A DNA stretch of 64,000 nucleotides from Vanilla planifolia (Eukaryota > Streptophyta > Magnoliopsida > Asparagales > Orchidaceae): contig CM043874.1 of the NCBI GenBank assembly GCA_023846275.1, positions 21,819,130-21,883,129 on the forward strand. Direction: 5' to 3'. The position numbers were made by a program, and so were the translations under genes. This document shows, in pieces, positions 51,101 through 61,203 of this stretch. Every line of letters begins with the position of its first letter. Position 1 is the stretch's first letter. The notes beneath the pieces are model-generated. The model worked only from the letters and a program-made list of their open reading frames with translations, was not told the origin of the DNA and ran no database searches.

Positions 51101-53085
51101 AGACTAGGAAATTAGAAAAATTAGAAATTAAATTAAGGTTTTAATTAATACTTTATACATTTTGATATTTTTTAAAAGTTTTCCTTCTAAATTACTTACA
51201 AAAATTCACCTTCCACTTTTAAAATAAATGACTGCAAAGTTGTATATGTTATATAAATTTTGAAAGTCTTTTTATGTGATTTGATATTTATAATTACTTT
51301 TCTTAAAATATAATCAATTAATATAATATTTTTCTTTTTACAAGTTTAGATCTTCTATTTTATGACCAAGAAATTAATACCATTAGAGTTTGAATAAAAT
51401 ATGTTTTGATATTTAAATTTTATTTCCCTCCTTTTAAAAATAACAACCTATTTTTATTCAAAGTAACAGATTTTACTAAATTAAATAATTTAATAAAAAT
51501 GATGATAATATTAAAATTATAAGTTAATAAATTTTCTTATCCCTCTCTCCATGGACGTCAATATCTTTGAGATTATTATAATTTTGTTAAATAATATATC
51601 ATAATATTTTAACTTTAAAAAATATCTATATAAATTAAACTGTCGTCTTTCTAGATATTACATCAAAATAATCCTTTTAATATATTGACAAATTTTAGAT
51701 AATACTAACAAAATAAAAATATGAATCCTAAGATGATAGAGGGATATATCACACAAAATAAAATAAAAAATTTTAACCAACAATATAGATGGGTTCAAAA
51801 TAATTATTTCAATGACAATTGAAATGTTAGTTGCATCGTATCATCTTTCGTATTACCAACCAATTAAACATTTTTTAAGATCACCTTATCAAAATCAACA
51901 AAATCATAGATTGCACAGCTCTACATTTTCTAACTTGCATTTTGAAAATTTCTAACAGGATCAAGCAGTCATTTCTTTGCAAGCATACTCAAATGGACAA
52001 ATCTAGATCAAATTGAGATTTCATCGAATCATTCAAACCTTAAGCCTAATCAAAATTCTTCTTCATTCTAATCTTAAGCTAAGATCATGCCAATCATGTC
52101 AATCAAATTATTAACAAGCATACATCCAAACTCTCTTCAAGAAAACACACTTTAAGAAGCTCGTATTTTGTAAATAACACCATGTGGGTTAATTTCAATA
52201 ATCAAAGTTTTAGAGAAAATTTAGAGATACTTGTTTTGAATGACAATTAGTCATAAAATGCTAATTAAAATCTTGAATCCTTAGTTTGATATTTTAAAAT
52301 CATATTATTAAAAAAAGATTTTATACAACTTAAAAATAAGATGTATATGACACTCAAATTGAACCACAATTACAAGTAAAATATTTCAATATTAAAAAAT
52401 AGAATAAAAAGATATTCAAAAATACAAATGAAATAGAAAACATACAATGTTCACATTATTCAAAGTATGCCTAAAACTATATATATATTTAGTAAATTCC
52501 AACAAAAATAAAGAAATTACACGTAATCCCTTGGAAACCTGTTCCACATTATTATGCTACCCAATGAATCCACGCATTATAACATCGTTAGTTTTAACTT
52601 TTGTACCCAACTTGTGACTTTGCATGGCAAAACTATTAACAAGTTGAGTGTTAAACGCCTATTAGGTATCACAATAAGCAGTTCAAGTTTCATACAATAA
52701 AGTATGAAAGTGTTTAAACTGATGGAAATTAACAACGTAGAATATCACTAATATACACATCAACGTCCAAACTGAGATTATAACCCATCTAAAAATATCA
52801 AATTATTCAACATTTTAGCATATAATAGGAGGTTAAAAAATAAGAAAATTTGATATAATTACGCCGAATAACCTAAATTAGAAAGACATTTGAAGAGCTA
52901 CCAATACAATTTTTCTGGAACGGCAAAGCAAGCACACCTTGCCACCCAGAAGAGAAGCTAAGGCACTAAATGACATCAATATGTGTGCTTGTAAGCTTTC
53001 AGAATGCTTTAGAGGTCATTTTTTTTTTGATGTTGTAACTCTACCAACTGATGATAATTCAATACAGAGATTCAAAAAGGAGGTC
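48151..53085. other. Intergenic AT-rich stretch between the Tekay-like element and the nucleotidyltransferase gene
   Basis: No gene supported. A pair of similar segments (about 50548-50592 and 50648-50690, sharing AAACAT.TA..AGATGTATCA) looks like a small diverged duplication. Short reading frames at 49136-49318 and 49941-50135 show no family features. The 3' end of the nucleotidyltransferase gene lies just right of this. Confidence 0.55.
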
Positions 53086-53091
53086 TTTATT
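53086..53091 (-). terminator. Possible poly(A) signal of the nucleotidyltransferase gene
   Basis: AATAAA on the minus strand, about 107 bases past the TAA stop, following a T-rich 3' UTR. The position is typical. It is a candidate only because the hexamer is frequent in AT-rich DNA. Confidence 0.5.
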
Positions 53092-53197
53092 TTCAACCTC
53101 CAACAGCAAATTACAATTTTTTTTTCTCAAATGAACAGCCATATATACAGAAAGTAAGGAAAAAAAAATTAAGGAAACTTAGACAAGAAAATTAGTG

Positions 53198-53794
53198 TTA
53201 CCTTGGAACCTGCGGTGAGGAGGGTTGGTCCGGCGACGATCGTGGTGAGACTCTGTAAGCACCGTGCCGTTGATCATGTATTCTCCTTGTTGGATTTCCA
53301 TCACCCGGCCGTGGTGCATCATTCTTAGAGAGGGGAACCGGTCCAAGCGAACCAAATTCCAGTGGTTCTATAGCAGAGCCACAGCTAACACCCTCTTCGT
53401 ATGGATACAGCATTAACACAGGAGGAACAGACTGGCGAGCAGGGCCCGAGCTGTTGGAACTGACACCAGGTAGAGAATACATTCCAAACGTCGCATTTGT
53501 CGAGTTGATCGAAGCAGAGGAAGAGCCAAAAGAAGTGCTCTGTGGTTGAAGAGAAGAAACTTGATCATTTCCGTACCAGTCCCGAGCTCTTTCAGTTCGG
53601 CTATCAGAAGCTACCCATCGATCGGTTCTCAAGCCTAGCTTGTCGGTAGGATTCCTTCCAAGGTTGCGAGCTGCCGACCGTGCTTTGGAATTGATCCAAC
53701 TTCCTTCTCTGTCAGTGTGATCACCCCTGTCATAATTGTAACTGCCCCTGTGGTTTCTTGAGCTTGGAAAATGTCTCTCTCTGAAAGAAGACCT
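53198..53794 (-). CDS. Nucleotidyltransferase last exon (Arg/Ser/Pro-rich C-terminus)
   Basis: 198 codons plus TAA. Starts RSSFRERHFPSSRNHRG and ends SSPDQPSSPQVPR. Early Arg/Gly/Asp-rich sequence could bind RNA; this is inference only. The acceptor is TTCTCCAG|AGGTCT. The ATG at 53812 is in the intron. The stop sits inside CCAAGGTAAC, which itself resembles a splice donor, so an alternative longer C-terminus is possible. Confidence 0.88.
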   Translation of the reverse strand, partial: RSSFRERHFPSSRNHRGSYNYDRGDHTDREGSWINSKARSAARNLGRNPTDKLGLRTDRWVASDSRTERARDWYGNDQVSSLQPQSTSFGSSSASINSTNATFGMYSLPGVSSNSSGPARQSVPPVLMLYPYEEGVSCGSAIEPLEFGSLGPVPLSKNDAPRPGDGNPTRRIHDQRHGAYRVSPRSSPDQPSSPQVPR

Positions 53795-56700
53795 CTGGAG
53801 AAAAACAAACATTTAGCTTGTCCTACAAAGGCTAAAATATCAAATTTATTTAAACAGAAATAGTATCAGTTTTGTAATTTAACACTTGAAAAAAGCATCA
53901 TTCTATTAAGTTTTTTTTTTCCTACGCTAAAATATCCACTCGTTGGTACACTAGGGAAAATTTTAAGCAACAGAGCAAGAGGTATTTACAATCTTGAGAA
54001 CAGTAGAAGATTCACAAACTTCGATCTATGAGTTAGCTACTATAAGAGTGGAGAAGATGTCATCTTGTTATTTTTTGGAGAACCCAGATTCAGCTAATAA
54101 AAAATAGAGAACGAAATGGATAGAAAAGGGAGAGAGATTCCTAAAATCTAGGTTGGGCAGAAGAAAAACAAACTTTTATTAAGTTGGCTTCACTAAGATT
54201 GGAGATGACACGATGGGGAATCCACATTCAGCCAAAGAGAAAGAGAACAATATACAAAGTGCCTCAGAGGCAACTAGACAATAGCAACCACAACAAAGAG
54301 ACAGGTATTGCACGAAGCAAGAAAGTATAAAACTCAAGGATGCATAGGACAGCTAATCTGCCACATTATAAACCACCTAAGCAGACCAATGCAGATCCAT
54401 ACAAGTAAATCCCTTGTTGGTTGTCAACATGCCGAAAACGCCACCCATTAGACCTCCTTCAATTCTGTAGGTCACCCGTCTCCAAACCCATGCACAACTA
54501 GATCAATCAAAGTCACCCTACTGACTTTTAAATGGTGTAATACCAATACCTCTACTTTCACACATTATAACACACGGCAGTCACAAAAGAGTCACGATTG
54601 GATCATCATTAATCTTTAAGGTGGAAATGTCATTGTTTTTTTTTTCAATTTCTTGCACAAGAGGATCATCCTACATGATTCAAAGTCATCCACGACAGTA
54701 AGCTATCAAAAATCAGTTAATTGGGATTTTTTCTACTTGATTTCATCAACAATATAACTAGGTATGAAATTTATTTATCACTTTATCATAAAGATTAATT
54801 ATGCCAATTGGGTTTTAGATACCACAAGCCCACATAAAAGACATATATGAGGTGTCACCATTAATCTCCATCTTCCTAGTGTATTTATATATAAAACATA
54901 TTTCACATGTTTATTATTCAAATTTAGCAAAATTTTCATGTTTGGTTTTTAATACATCATTTTATGCAGTGTACATGTGTTTCAAGTGTAAGACACGGAT
55001 GTAAACGGCTCATAAGACACGTGGTCAATACATAGGACAAGTATCTCTTGTATGACAATCCATTTTGCACGCAATTACATTTTGATTGCTGTCATTTGGC
55101 TCAAGTGAAACAACCAATTATGGATGGGTATGCGTGCTTGCATTTGTGTGTATATATGTATATATTTGAATATGTATGTATATATGTATATCAATATCTA
55201 CATATATATATGTATATGTACATATTATTTTTATTAGATGTAAATGATCCATAAGACTTGTGGCCAACACATATGTCATGTATCTCTCACTGGTAGTTCA
55301 TCTTTGCATGGGATTACACTTTGGCTTCTCTTGTTTGACTTAAGTGCAATAGCAACTTAATGCTAGGCACAACAAACGGCTCTCCATGGTCTTGCATAGG
55401 TAGGATTAGCTCTTCCCCATCAACTTTTAAACTTTGTTAGCAATAAAAATTATTAATACAGGTAATGAAGCACAAGAAAAACAAGACATCATAAGACCTC
55501 AAAACAAAGTATTATAAGTGCAATGCTTAATGCATGGATAACATATAATAATGCAATGATGGGATTCTTTAATGCCTTCTCTAAGCAACTCTCATCACCT
55601 AGTACATTCTCACAAGCTACAAATATGGATCACATCTTTTTCACACTTCAAACAATATATCTTCCTTTCCTCTAACCGATGGCCTACTTTTTCCCACTTA
55701 CCATGAATCTAGAAAATACTCTATTTCTTATCCTCTTATCTTCATTGAAATTATGAACTCTCTCTCCCCTCTCCAATCCCTATAGCCACTAGCTTCAAAA
55801 AAGAATAGATTGAATTGGAATAAGCACGAGGACTACGGCTTCATCCTTATCCTTGGCAACATCTTGCAAATAAACTATCTCCCCCACTATCCTCTTTTAA
55901 GCTCTTCATTATAGCACTAAATCTTCCACACTTTAAGGTTAGGTTTCATCACAATTATTGACATCGAGAGAAGTCTTAAGAAATCCCAAAAATCTTAGAT
56001 CACAACCTCTACAATTTCCTTCATTCTACAGATAGTATGAGAATGACTTTAAGCAGCTTAAACCTTTCCATCACACCATAACATGACATCTAGTAGTAAC
56101 TTAAAACCCATCAACAATATTAAAGGACAAGGCTTCACTCCCTAAACGGTGCATAGCACGAAGCCAGAACCCTCAAATCCAGTACTGCATTAGTCAACCT
56201 TCTAAGAAAACTTCACAACCTCAAGTTTTAAGTTGTCCAACTTGGTTATATATCTACTTTGACATGTCGAATAAATGCTGACAGAGAATATTTCAACATT
56301 TATCCATCATCAGTAAGTATTCTTTGATGTTTGTTAAATCAACCAACCTACAGGTTTAGTTGTAACTTTTAAGTCAACACCTATAGTGGGAACACAAAAA
56401 AGTAAACATTTCATTGACTTCTAGTGGTGATCATCTCCAAATGACTTCCTCAAACTTAGAAACATTTTGTCCACTACGGTTGGCTAAATAAAGCCCAAAA
56501 AGTTGGTAAAGCATGGTTCCCCGTAATTTATTCACACCAAAGATTGTGTATGACCTTTAGCTAGGATAGAACAGCCAGGATGACTACAGGATCCACTACC
56601 GGCAAATTCTGAAAAACTCCATTGTCAATTCCATTGTGATGCTTGATATTCCCCGCCTAACATCAGTAGAAGCTGACCCTGACGCCATTCCTAGATAAAA

Positions 56701-59700
56701 AGTAAGCAAAGATACTGGCTAATATGCATAGAGAGAAAAATTACTTCATGAAGTTATCTATTATCCCATGAACATTCAAATCTCGTATCCAACATCATTC
56801 ATAAGCTATAATGCTCTAATAACTCTAATATCGTTGTTTCACAGCTCTGTATTGCCAGTGGTCCTACCATTATCATTTTTGCATCAGTAAAATCTTCTTC
56901 TTCTCAGGTTAGAACTTTTTTGAGAATTGTTCATCTAGGCCAAAGAATCTCAAACCATAGCATAATCATTAGAAAATTACATATGGATGCTAAATGCAAA
57001 CAATGGGGAAACAATCAACAAATGAATAGAAATTCACAAACGCTGCAAAGTTCAACTGTAGCAGAGAGTTTTAGCATAAAAAAACTGATGTTTCTTTTTT
57101 TTTTTTGGAATAAAATGCTAAGGAAAAAGCAGAAAGAGTGAAAATAGAAGTGAGATGAATACTTACTGGGTTTGGGAGATAGGTTCCAGTACCACGATAC
57201 CTTGGTAGTTCATCTCCATATCTGAGAAAAACGCTGGATGGCCTGCTAGGACCAGGCTGCAGAGAAGTAACTGGAACCAATCTAGGTCCATACCCCATGA
57301 TTTGTGTGAAAAAGTTGCCATTAGCTGCAGGTGGTCTGCTATGCCCATCAAATGGAGCATGGCCATGCAAATATACTGAAGGCACCATAACTGGTGGTGG
57401 ATAGACGATTGGACCATAGTTTGGGGTGTTTTGACATAATCTCCCATATTGCAAATTTTTCCAATGGCTAGCAAAGTCACTATTTAGTATGTCTGACTTT
57501 TGCTCTTCAGAAGTCTCCAGTGCAACACCATTTGAGTTATTCAAGTCTAATTGGTTCTGTTGAATATCAGATTGACTATATCTGTCACCAGTATCAACTT
57601 TCTCATTGACTGAACCCTTATCCGTTTGTTCTCCACCATCCTCCTTATCAATCTCATTTATCGAACCAGGATTAGTATTATCACCAAGAACATTATATAC
57701 CGGTAACATTGTCAAAAATGGAACTGGTGGACCTGTCGGATAAAATGCAAACGGAAGAAATCCCAAATTATTACTCAAACCCTGCTGTGAGTTGCCAAAA
57801 AGCATTGGTGCTATTGGAATGACTGAATCAGTTCCACTTATTTGCGCCGGTTCATATATAGATTGCTGATTTCTCGCATGCATGGAAGCTGGATTGGCAG
57901 GTCCATAAGTACGTTCTGCTTTATCCATACCAGCTGTTGATATTGGAACCCAATCTTGTTGTTCATCACTTTCATTAGCTGAAGAGACACTACCTAGTGC
58001 ACTTTCAGATTGCCAACTGCTATTTTCCTTTGAAGTTACAACCGCAGGGACATTAGGTTTTCTTCCCCATTTATCCCTTGCTGGTTTGGAAACCTTTGAA
58101 TTTAATGCATCCCGTGAAGTTTCAGAGGCAGGCTTACTTCTGGAGGAGCTAGCCTGCGTCACGGGAAAGAACCTCAAATGTGCATTTGTATCAGTTGCAC
58201 TGATGTCATTGACTCTACTGGTTCTATTTGGGAATGCATCAGGATAATCATCGCTGGGTCCAGTTCTTTGCTTAGCTATTTTAAGATTTCCTTGCAATAT
58301 AGAAGTTGCAGAGAAGCTACCTGGTGATGAAGGCATGCAATTATAACTAATTGGAGGGGAGTGTTTCCTTCCATCAGAATGGTACATCCGAGGTTCTCCA
58401 TTTTCCAATTCAAAATCTCCAGTAGACCCAACATCATGATCATGCCAAGAAACATGGTCTCCATCCTCTGGATTCACGTCAGATGCACGAGAATTCTCAT
58501 TCAAAGAATCAGCTTCTTCTGAATTCGAGTTCAGTGCAGAATTAGCAAAATAATGTGGCAGCGGTGAAGCAACGAAACCTTGAGGAAAATGAACACTAGA
58601 TCCCCACGAAGGTTCAATGAAGGTAATATTAGTTGGAACAATTCCTGCCAAATTTCTCCCAGTATAGCCCATTGATGCTAGGACGGGAGACACAGAAAAA
58701 GGAAATTGCGAGGAAGCAAAATGTATCGGTAATTGGATCTGGCCATTATGAATGCGGGAAGATGCCATCATATTGACAAAATCCTGCTCCTCTTGCTGTT
58801 GCAATTCCAATGCCTCAGAAACGGAAGCAAGTTCTTCCCCCATAGCTGTGAAACCAGAATCACCATGCAAACTATTTGAGGCACTAATAGAATCGGTACC
58901 AGCTTCAAGGCTATGCTTAGATGAACTTCGCCTCAAAGACGGATCATCCATGGGAAATCCTGTACTTCCAACATTTGAAACTTCAGAGCCCATGTATTTT
59001 CTTCTACTGCCATATTCAGACATTGAATGCTCATTGTGTTTTTTACCAGCCTCAACAACTCTATTATGCTTCATTTGAGATAGAACGTCTGCAGCTGTCC
59101 CCATTAGCTCAGGACTAGATCGAGTTCTTGCAAACTGGAATCTCCCCTGTCCTTCCAGATTAGTAAGAAAATCACTTCTTACGTCTTTCTGATTCGTTTC
59201 AGGTTGGACAGACACACTAGACCTAGCATTTTTGTCCAAATGATTGGTCTTCTGAAAATTTATTTGGTTACTAGAATTCTTCTGACCAGAAGCTGTGGAT
59301 GAATTGCTTGTCCCATATGGAATTTGAGAGTGTTGAGTACCATTATTTAGGATATGAGAAGCGTAACCATGTGAAGCATGTCCACGATCAGTCTGATGCT
59401 CATAAGCAAGATGCAGGCCAATGTTTCCACTCTCATTCTCATGAGTAAGGCCTCTATAATTATTAGGCTCCTCAGTTAGACCATTATTTAACATTTGCTG
59501 GTAGTTCATGCTTGAAACAGGTGCATCTGGTCGTTTACCACTCCCATGCCTTCCCCAAGTGTTCATGAAGAACTGATTGACTTCAATTACAAGATTCTCA
59601 TTTGAACAATCAAGTAAATTAACCAACTTCTTCGCTCCAAATGCAAATGCACTGCGTATCCTATAAAAGTTCCCTGCAAATATGTTCATGGGTTACAATG

Positions 59701-61203
59701 ATGTATACACATAAAAGCTTGAATTGCTTAAGTTGACAAAATTAATGCAATTAGAAATTAATGCAATTAGAACAAAAATGTTCACAAATTATTGAAGATC
59801 TTAAACAGAAAACAGACATAGCTGAGGTACAATCAATATTCTTCACTTTCAGATCTTTAGGTACAACAACGTAAATGATATATATTTTTGTAGTTTTGAT
59901 TAAACATGGTGGATACCTAATACTAAAACTATAATTGCACTTCAATTTCATTGTATCAAGGGAAAATCAAGAGAATCAAAGTTCCCATGTTAAACTAAAC
60001 AATCTATCAGTCTAGTGAATGTGATCATCCACATCCCATTCCATTACCAAAAAATGGTGAGATCAACAGTGCAATACCTTTACTAACACTCCGCCCAAGA
60101 TTATTGTTTGTGCGTAGAGGATCAATTACATTGAAATATTTAGTCACAAATTGCTGCCCTTGACTTTCTTGACCACCTGGGAAGACAGCATACACTGCAC
60201 TACAAGCTTCAAGAAAGAGTTTACTTAGCAACAACTCGCCACCATCTTTTCGAGGAGGCTCCGCTGCATATTGAGATGGAACATATTTTTTTAGTACATA
60301 TGCTTTGTAAAAGCAATCAAGTCATGATAACTTAAACACACCTGTCATATCAGGAAGTGAATTGATTGGGACAGGGCCCCAGAGGCTGACACAGTAATTA
60401 TCCCAATCAAAATTACTGAAAAATTCCAGGAAACGAAACAAAACCTGATTTATGAACGAAGTTAAGATCAGCATATATGCCTCAAGTATAGAAGCATAAA
60501 TTCTAAAAGCCCTAATACCTCAAGTGGCCCGGCAAAGGTATTGTTAAAAACATGAAATATATACAGAACCAATGTCTCTAGTGCATATGTCGAGATAAGC
60601 CCATGATGAGCACCAAGTATCCTACTCTCGTAGTAACACCAGGCCTTAATCAATATTATACTCCTCTTGAATAAATGGTTCTGTCCTATTAAATGGTCAA
60701 TCTAAAACAACAAAAAGAAAGCTTCATAAAGAGAAACCGACAGTTCCAGATAAATTCATTCAGAAAGCTACTTAATAAATAGAAATATCAGAGAACACTT
60801 TCACCTACCTCTTCAAGGAAGCATAGCGTGCATAGCCCACCAACCTGATTAAAAGATATATCTACAACTATATTTTCTACAAGACATTTAATTATTTTAA
60901 CCTGAAAAAGGAAACAAGAGATTCCCAATCATTATGTTATCACAGAAATACTTTCAAAAATACATCAACTTGAACAAACCATGCATGTAATATGGCCAAG
61001 TAAAAAGAGCATACTTCTGCCTGAATGTATTGGACTTCCTTTACATGAAATTCAGCATTGACACTCCTTTCTTCATTCTCCAACACTTCACGAACCTCAT
61101 TGGCCCAGGTATCTTTCAGATCTTCATTCTTGCTAAATACTGTCAAATCAATGTCGCCATCTGGCAAATACGTCTTGAGAGGTACAGACCCAAAAGTGAA
61201 AAC
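53198..61203 (-). CDS. PAP/OAS1-like nucleotidyltransferase with long low-complexity tail (5' end beyond window)
   Basis: The protein belongs to the plant nucleotidyltransferase family resembling Arabidopsis At3g51620 and relatives, with a poly(A) polymerase/OAS1-type fold. It presumably transfers nucleotides from NTP to RNA, but the substrate is not known to me. Exons: 61203-61015, 60901-60809, 60701-60519, 60444-60342, 60263-60078, 59673-57167, 53794-53198. These give 1285 residues in consistent phase. FGS at residues 4-6 and DGDIDL at 15-20 form the catalytic signature, and D77 in VVDIS is the likely third metal ligand. The substrate-binding domain holds GLISTYALETL and DPLRTNNNLGRSVSKG (237-252). 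About residues 285-1285 are Ser/Asn/Gly/Pro-rich and probably disordered. The expected N-terminal exon is not found up to 64000. Confidence 0.92.
55003..55350. repeat. Diverged direct duplication, two copies of about 110 bp
   Basis: Copy 1 is about 55003-55115 and copy 2 about 55242-55350. They share in order CATAAGAC..GTGG.CAA.ACATA, GTATCTCT and GC..G.ATTACA.TTTG. The simple repeat lies between them. The period is about 239 bp. Confidence 0.65.
55146..55226. repeat. TA/TG-rich simple repeat
   Basis: Alternating TATATG/TATGTA sequence, imperfect, inside the nucleotidyltransferase intron. Sits between the two halves of a diverged tandem duplication. Confidence 0.8.
57167..59673 (-). CDS. Nucleotidyltransferase giant exon (end of core domain plus low-complexity tail)
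   Basis: 2507 bases, residues 253-1087. It opens NFYRIRSAFAFGAKKL and closes the folded domain at VNQFFMNTWGRHGSGKRPD. It then runs about 800 residues of Ser/Asn/Gln/Gly-rich sequence with few hydrophobic blocks. A short glutamine/glutamate run (ELQQQEEQDF) and Pro-rich patches such as YPPPVMVPS occur in the tail. The acceptor is TTTGCAG|GGAACT and the donor is AACCCA|GTAAGT. The ATG at 59689 lies in the upstream intron and is not a start. Confidence 0.94.
60078..60263 (-). CDS. Nucleotidyltransferase exon (DPLRxNNNLGRSVSKG)
   Basis: 186 bases. Encodes AEPPRKDGGELLLSK through the conserved FNVIDPLRTNNNLGRSVSK, ending one base into Gly. The acceptor is ATATGCAG|CGGAGC and the donor is AGTAAAG|GTATTG. 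Confidence 0.93.
60342..60444 (-). CDS. Nucleotidyltransferase exon (LWGPVP segment)
   Basis: 103 bases encoding VLFRFLEFFSNFDWDN through SLPDMT, ending one base into a codon. The acceptor is AAATCAG|GTTTTG and the donor is ATGACAG|GTGTGT. It is too short to stand out as a reading frame and was found by expected family order and splice phase. Confidence 0.9.
60519..60701 (-). CDS. Nucleotidyltransferase exon (substrate-binding helix)
   Basis: 61 codons, IDHLIGQNHLFKRS through FAGPLE, containing KAWCYYES and HHGLISTYALETLVLYIF, the most conserved stretch of the family. The acceptor is GTTTTAG|ATTGAC and the donor is CTTGAG|GTATTA. Confidence 0.94.
60809..60901 (-). CDS. Nucleotidyltransferase exon (third catalytic Asp)
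   Basis: 31 codons, VKIIKCLVENIVVDISFN through CFLEE. The Asp in VVDIS is the expected third carboxylate. The acceptor is TTTTTCAG|GTTAAA and the donor is GAAGAG|GTAGGT. Confidence 0.93.
61015..61203 (-). CDS. Nucleotidyltransferase exon (catalytic GS...DxD motif)
   Basis: 63 codons beginning VFTFGSVPLKTY, with the DGDIDL metal-binding motif, and ending VQYIQAE. The acceptor is TTTTTCAG|GTTTTC and the donor is GCAGAA|GTATGC. It is the first exon of the gene visible here. The family normally has further residues before it. Confidence 0.93.

Larger units (their letters stand above)
53795..57166 (-). other. Large intron of the nucleotidyltransferase gene
   Basis: A 3.4 kb intron between the giant exon and the last exon. 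It contains a (TA)/(TG)-rich simple repeat near 55146-55226 flanked by two diverged copies of a segment of about 110 bp. No protein-coding signature seen. Confidence 0.8.

Noticed and set aside
53198..53812. Start of the C-terminal reading frame at the ATG at 53812
   Set aside because: The 18 bases before 53794 are intron (TTCTCCAG acceptor). The frame is the last exon of a longer gene, not a separate 204-residue protein.
58752..59118. Plus-strand frames of 108 and 65 codons
   Set aside because: Antisense shadows of the giant nucleotidyltransferase exon.
57071..59689. 872-residue protein starting at the ATG at 59689 and ending at 57071
   Set aside because: Both ends run into introns: the true exon is 59673-57167, joined by splice sites with matching phase to neighbouring exons of the family.
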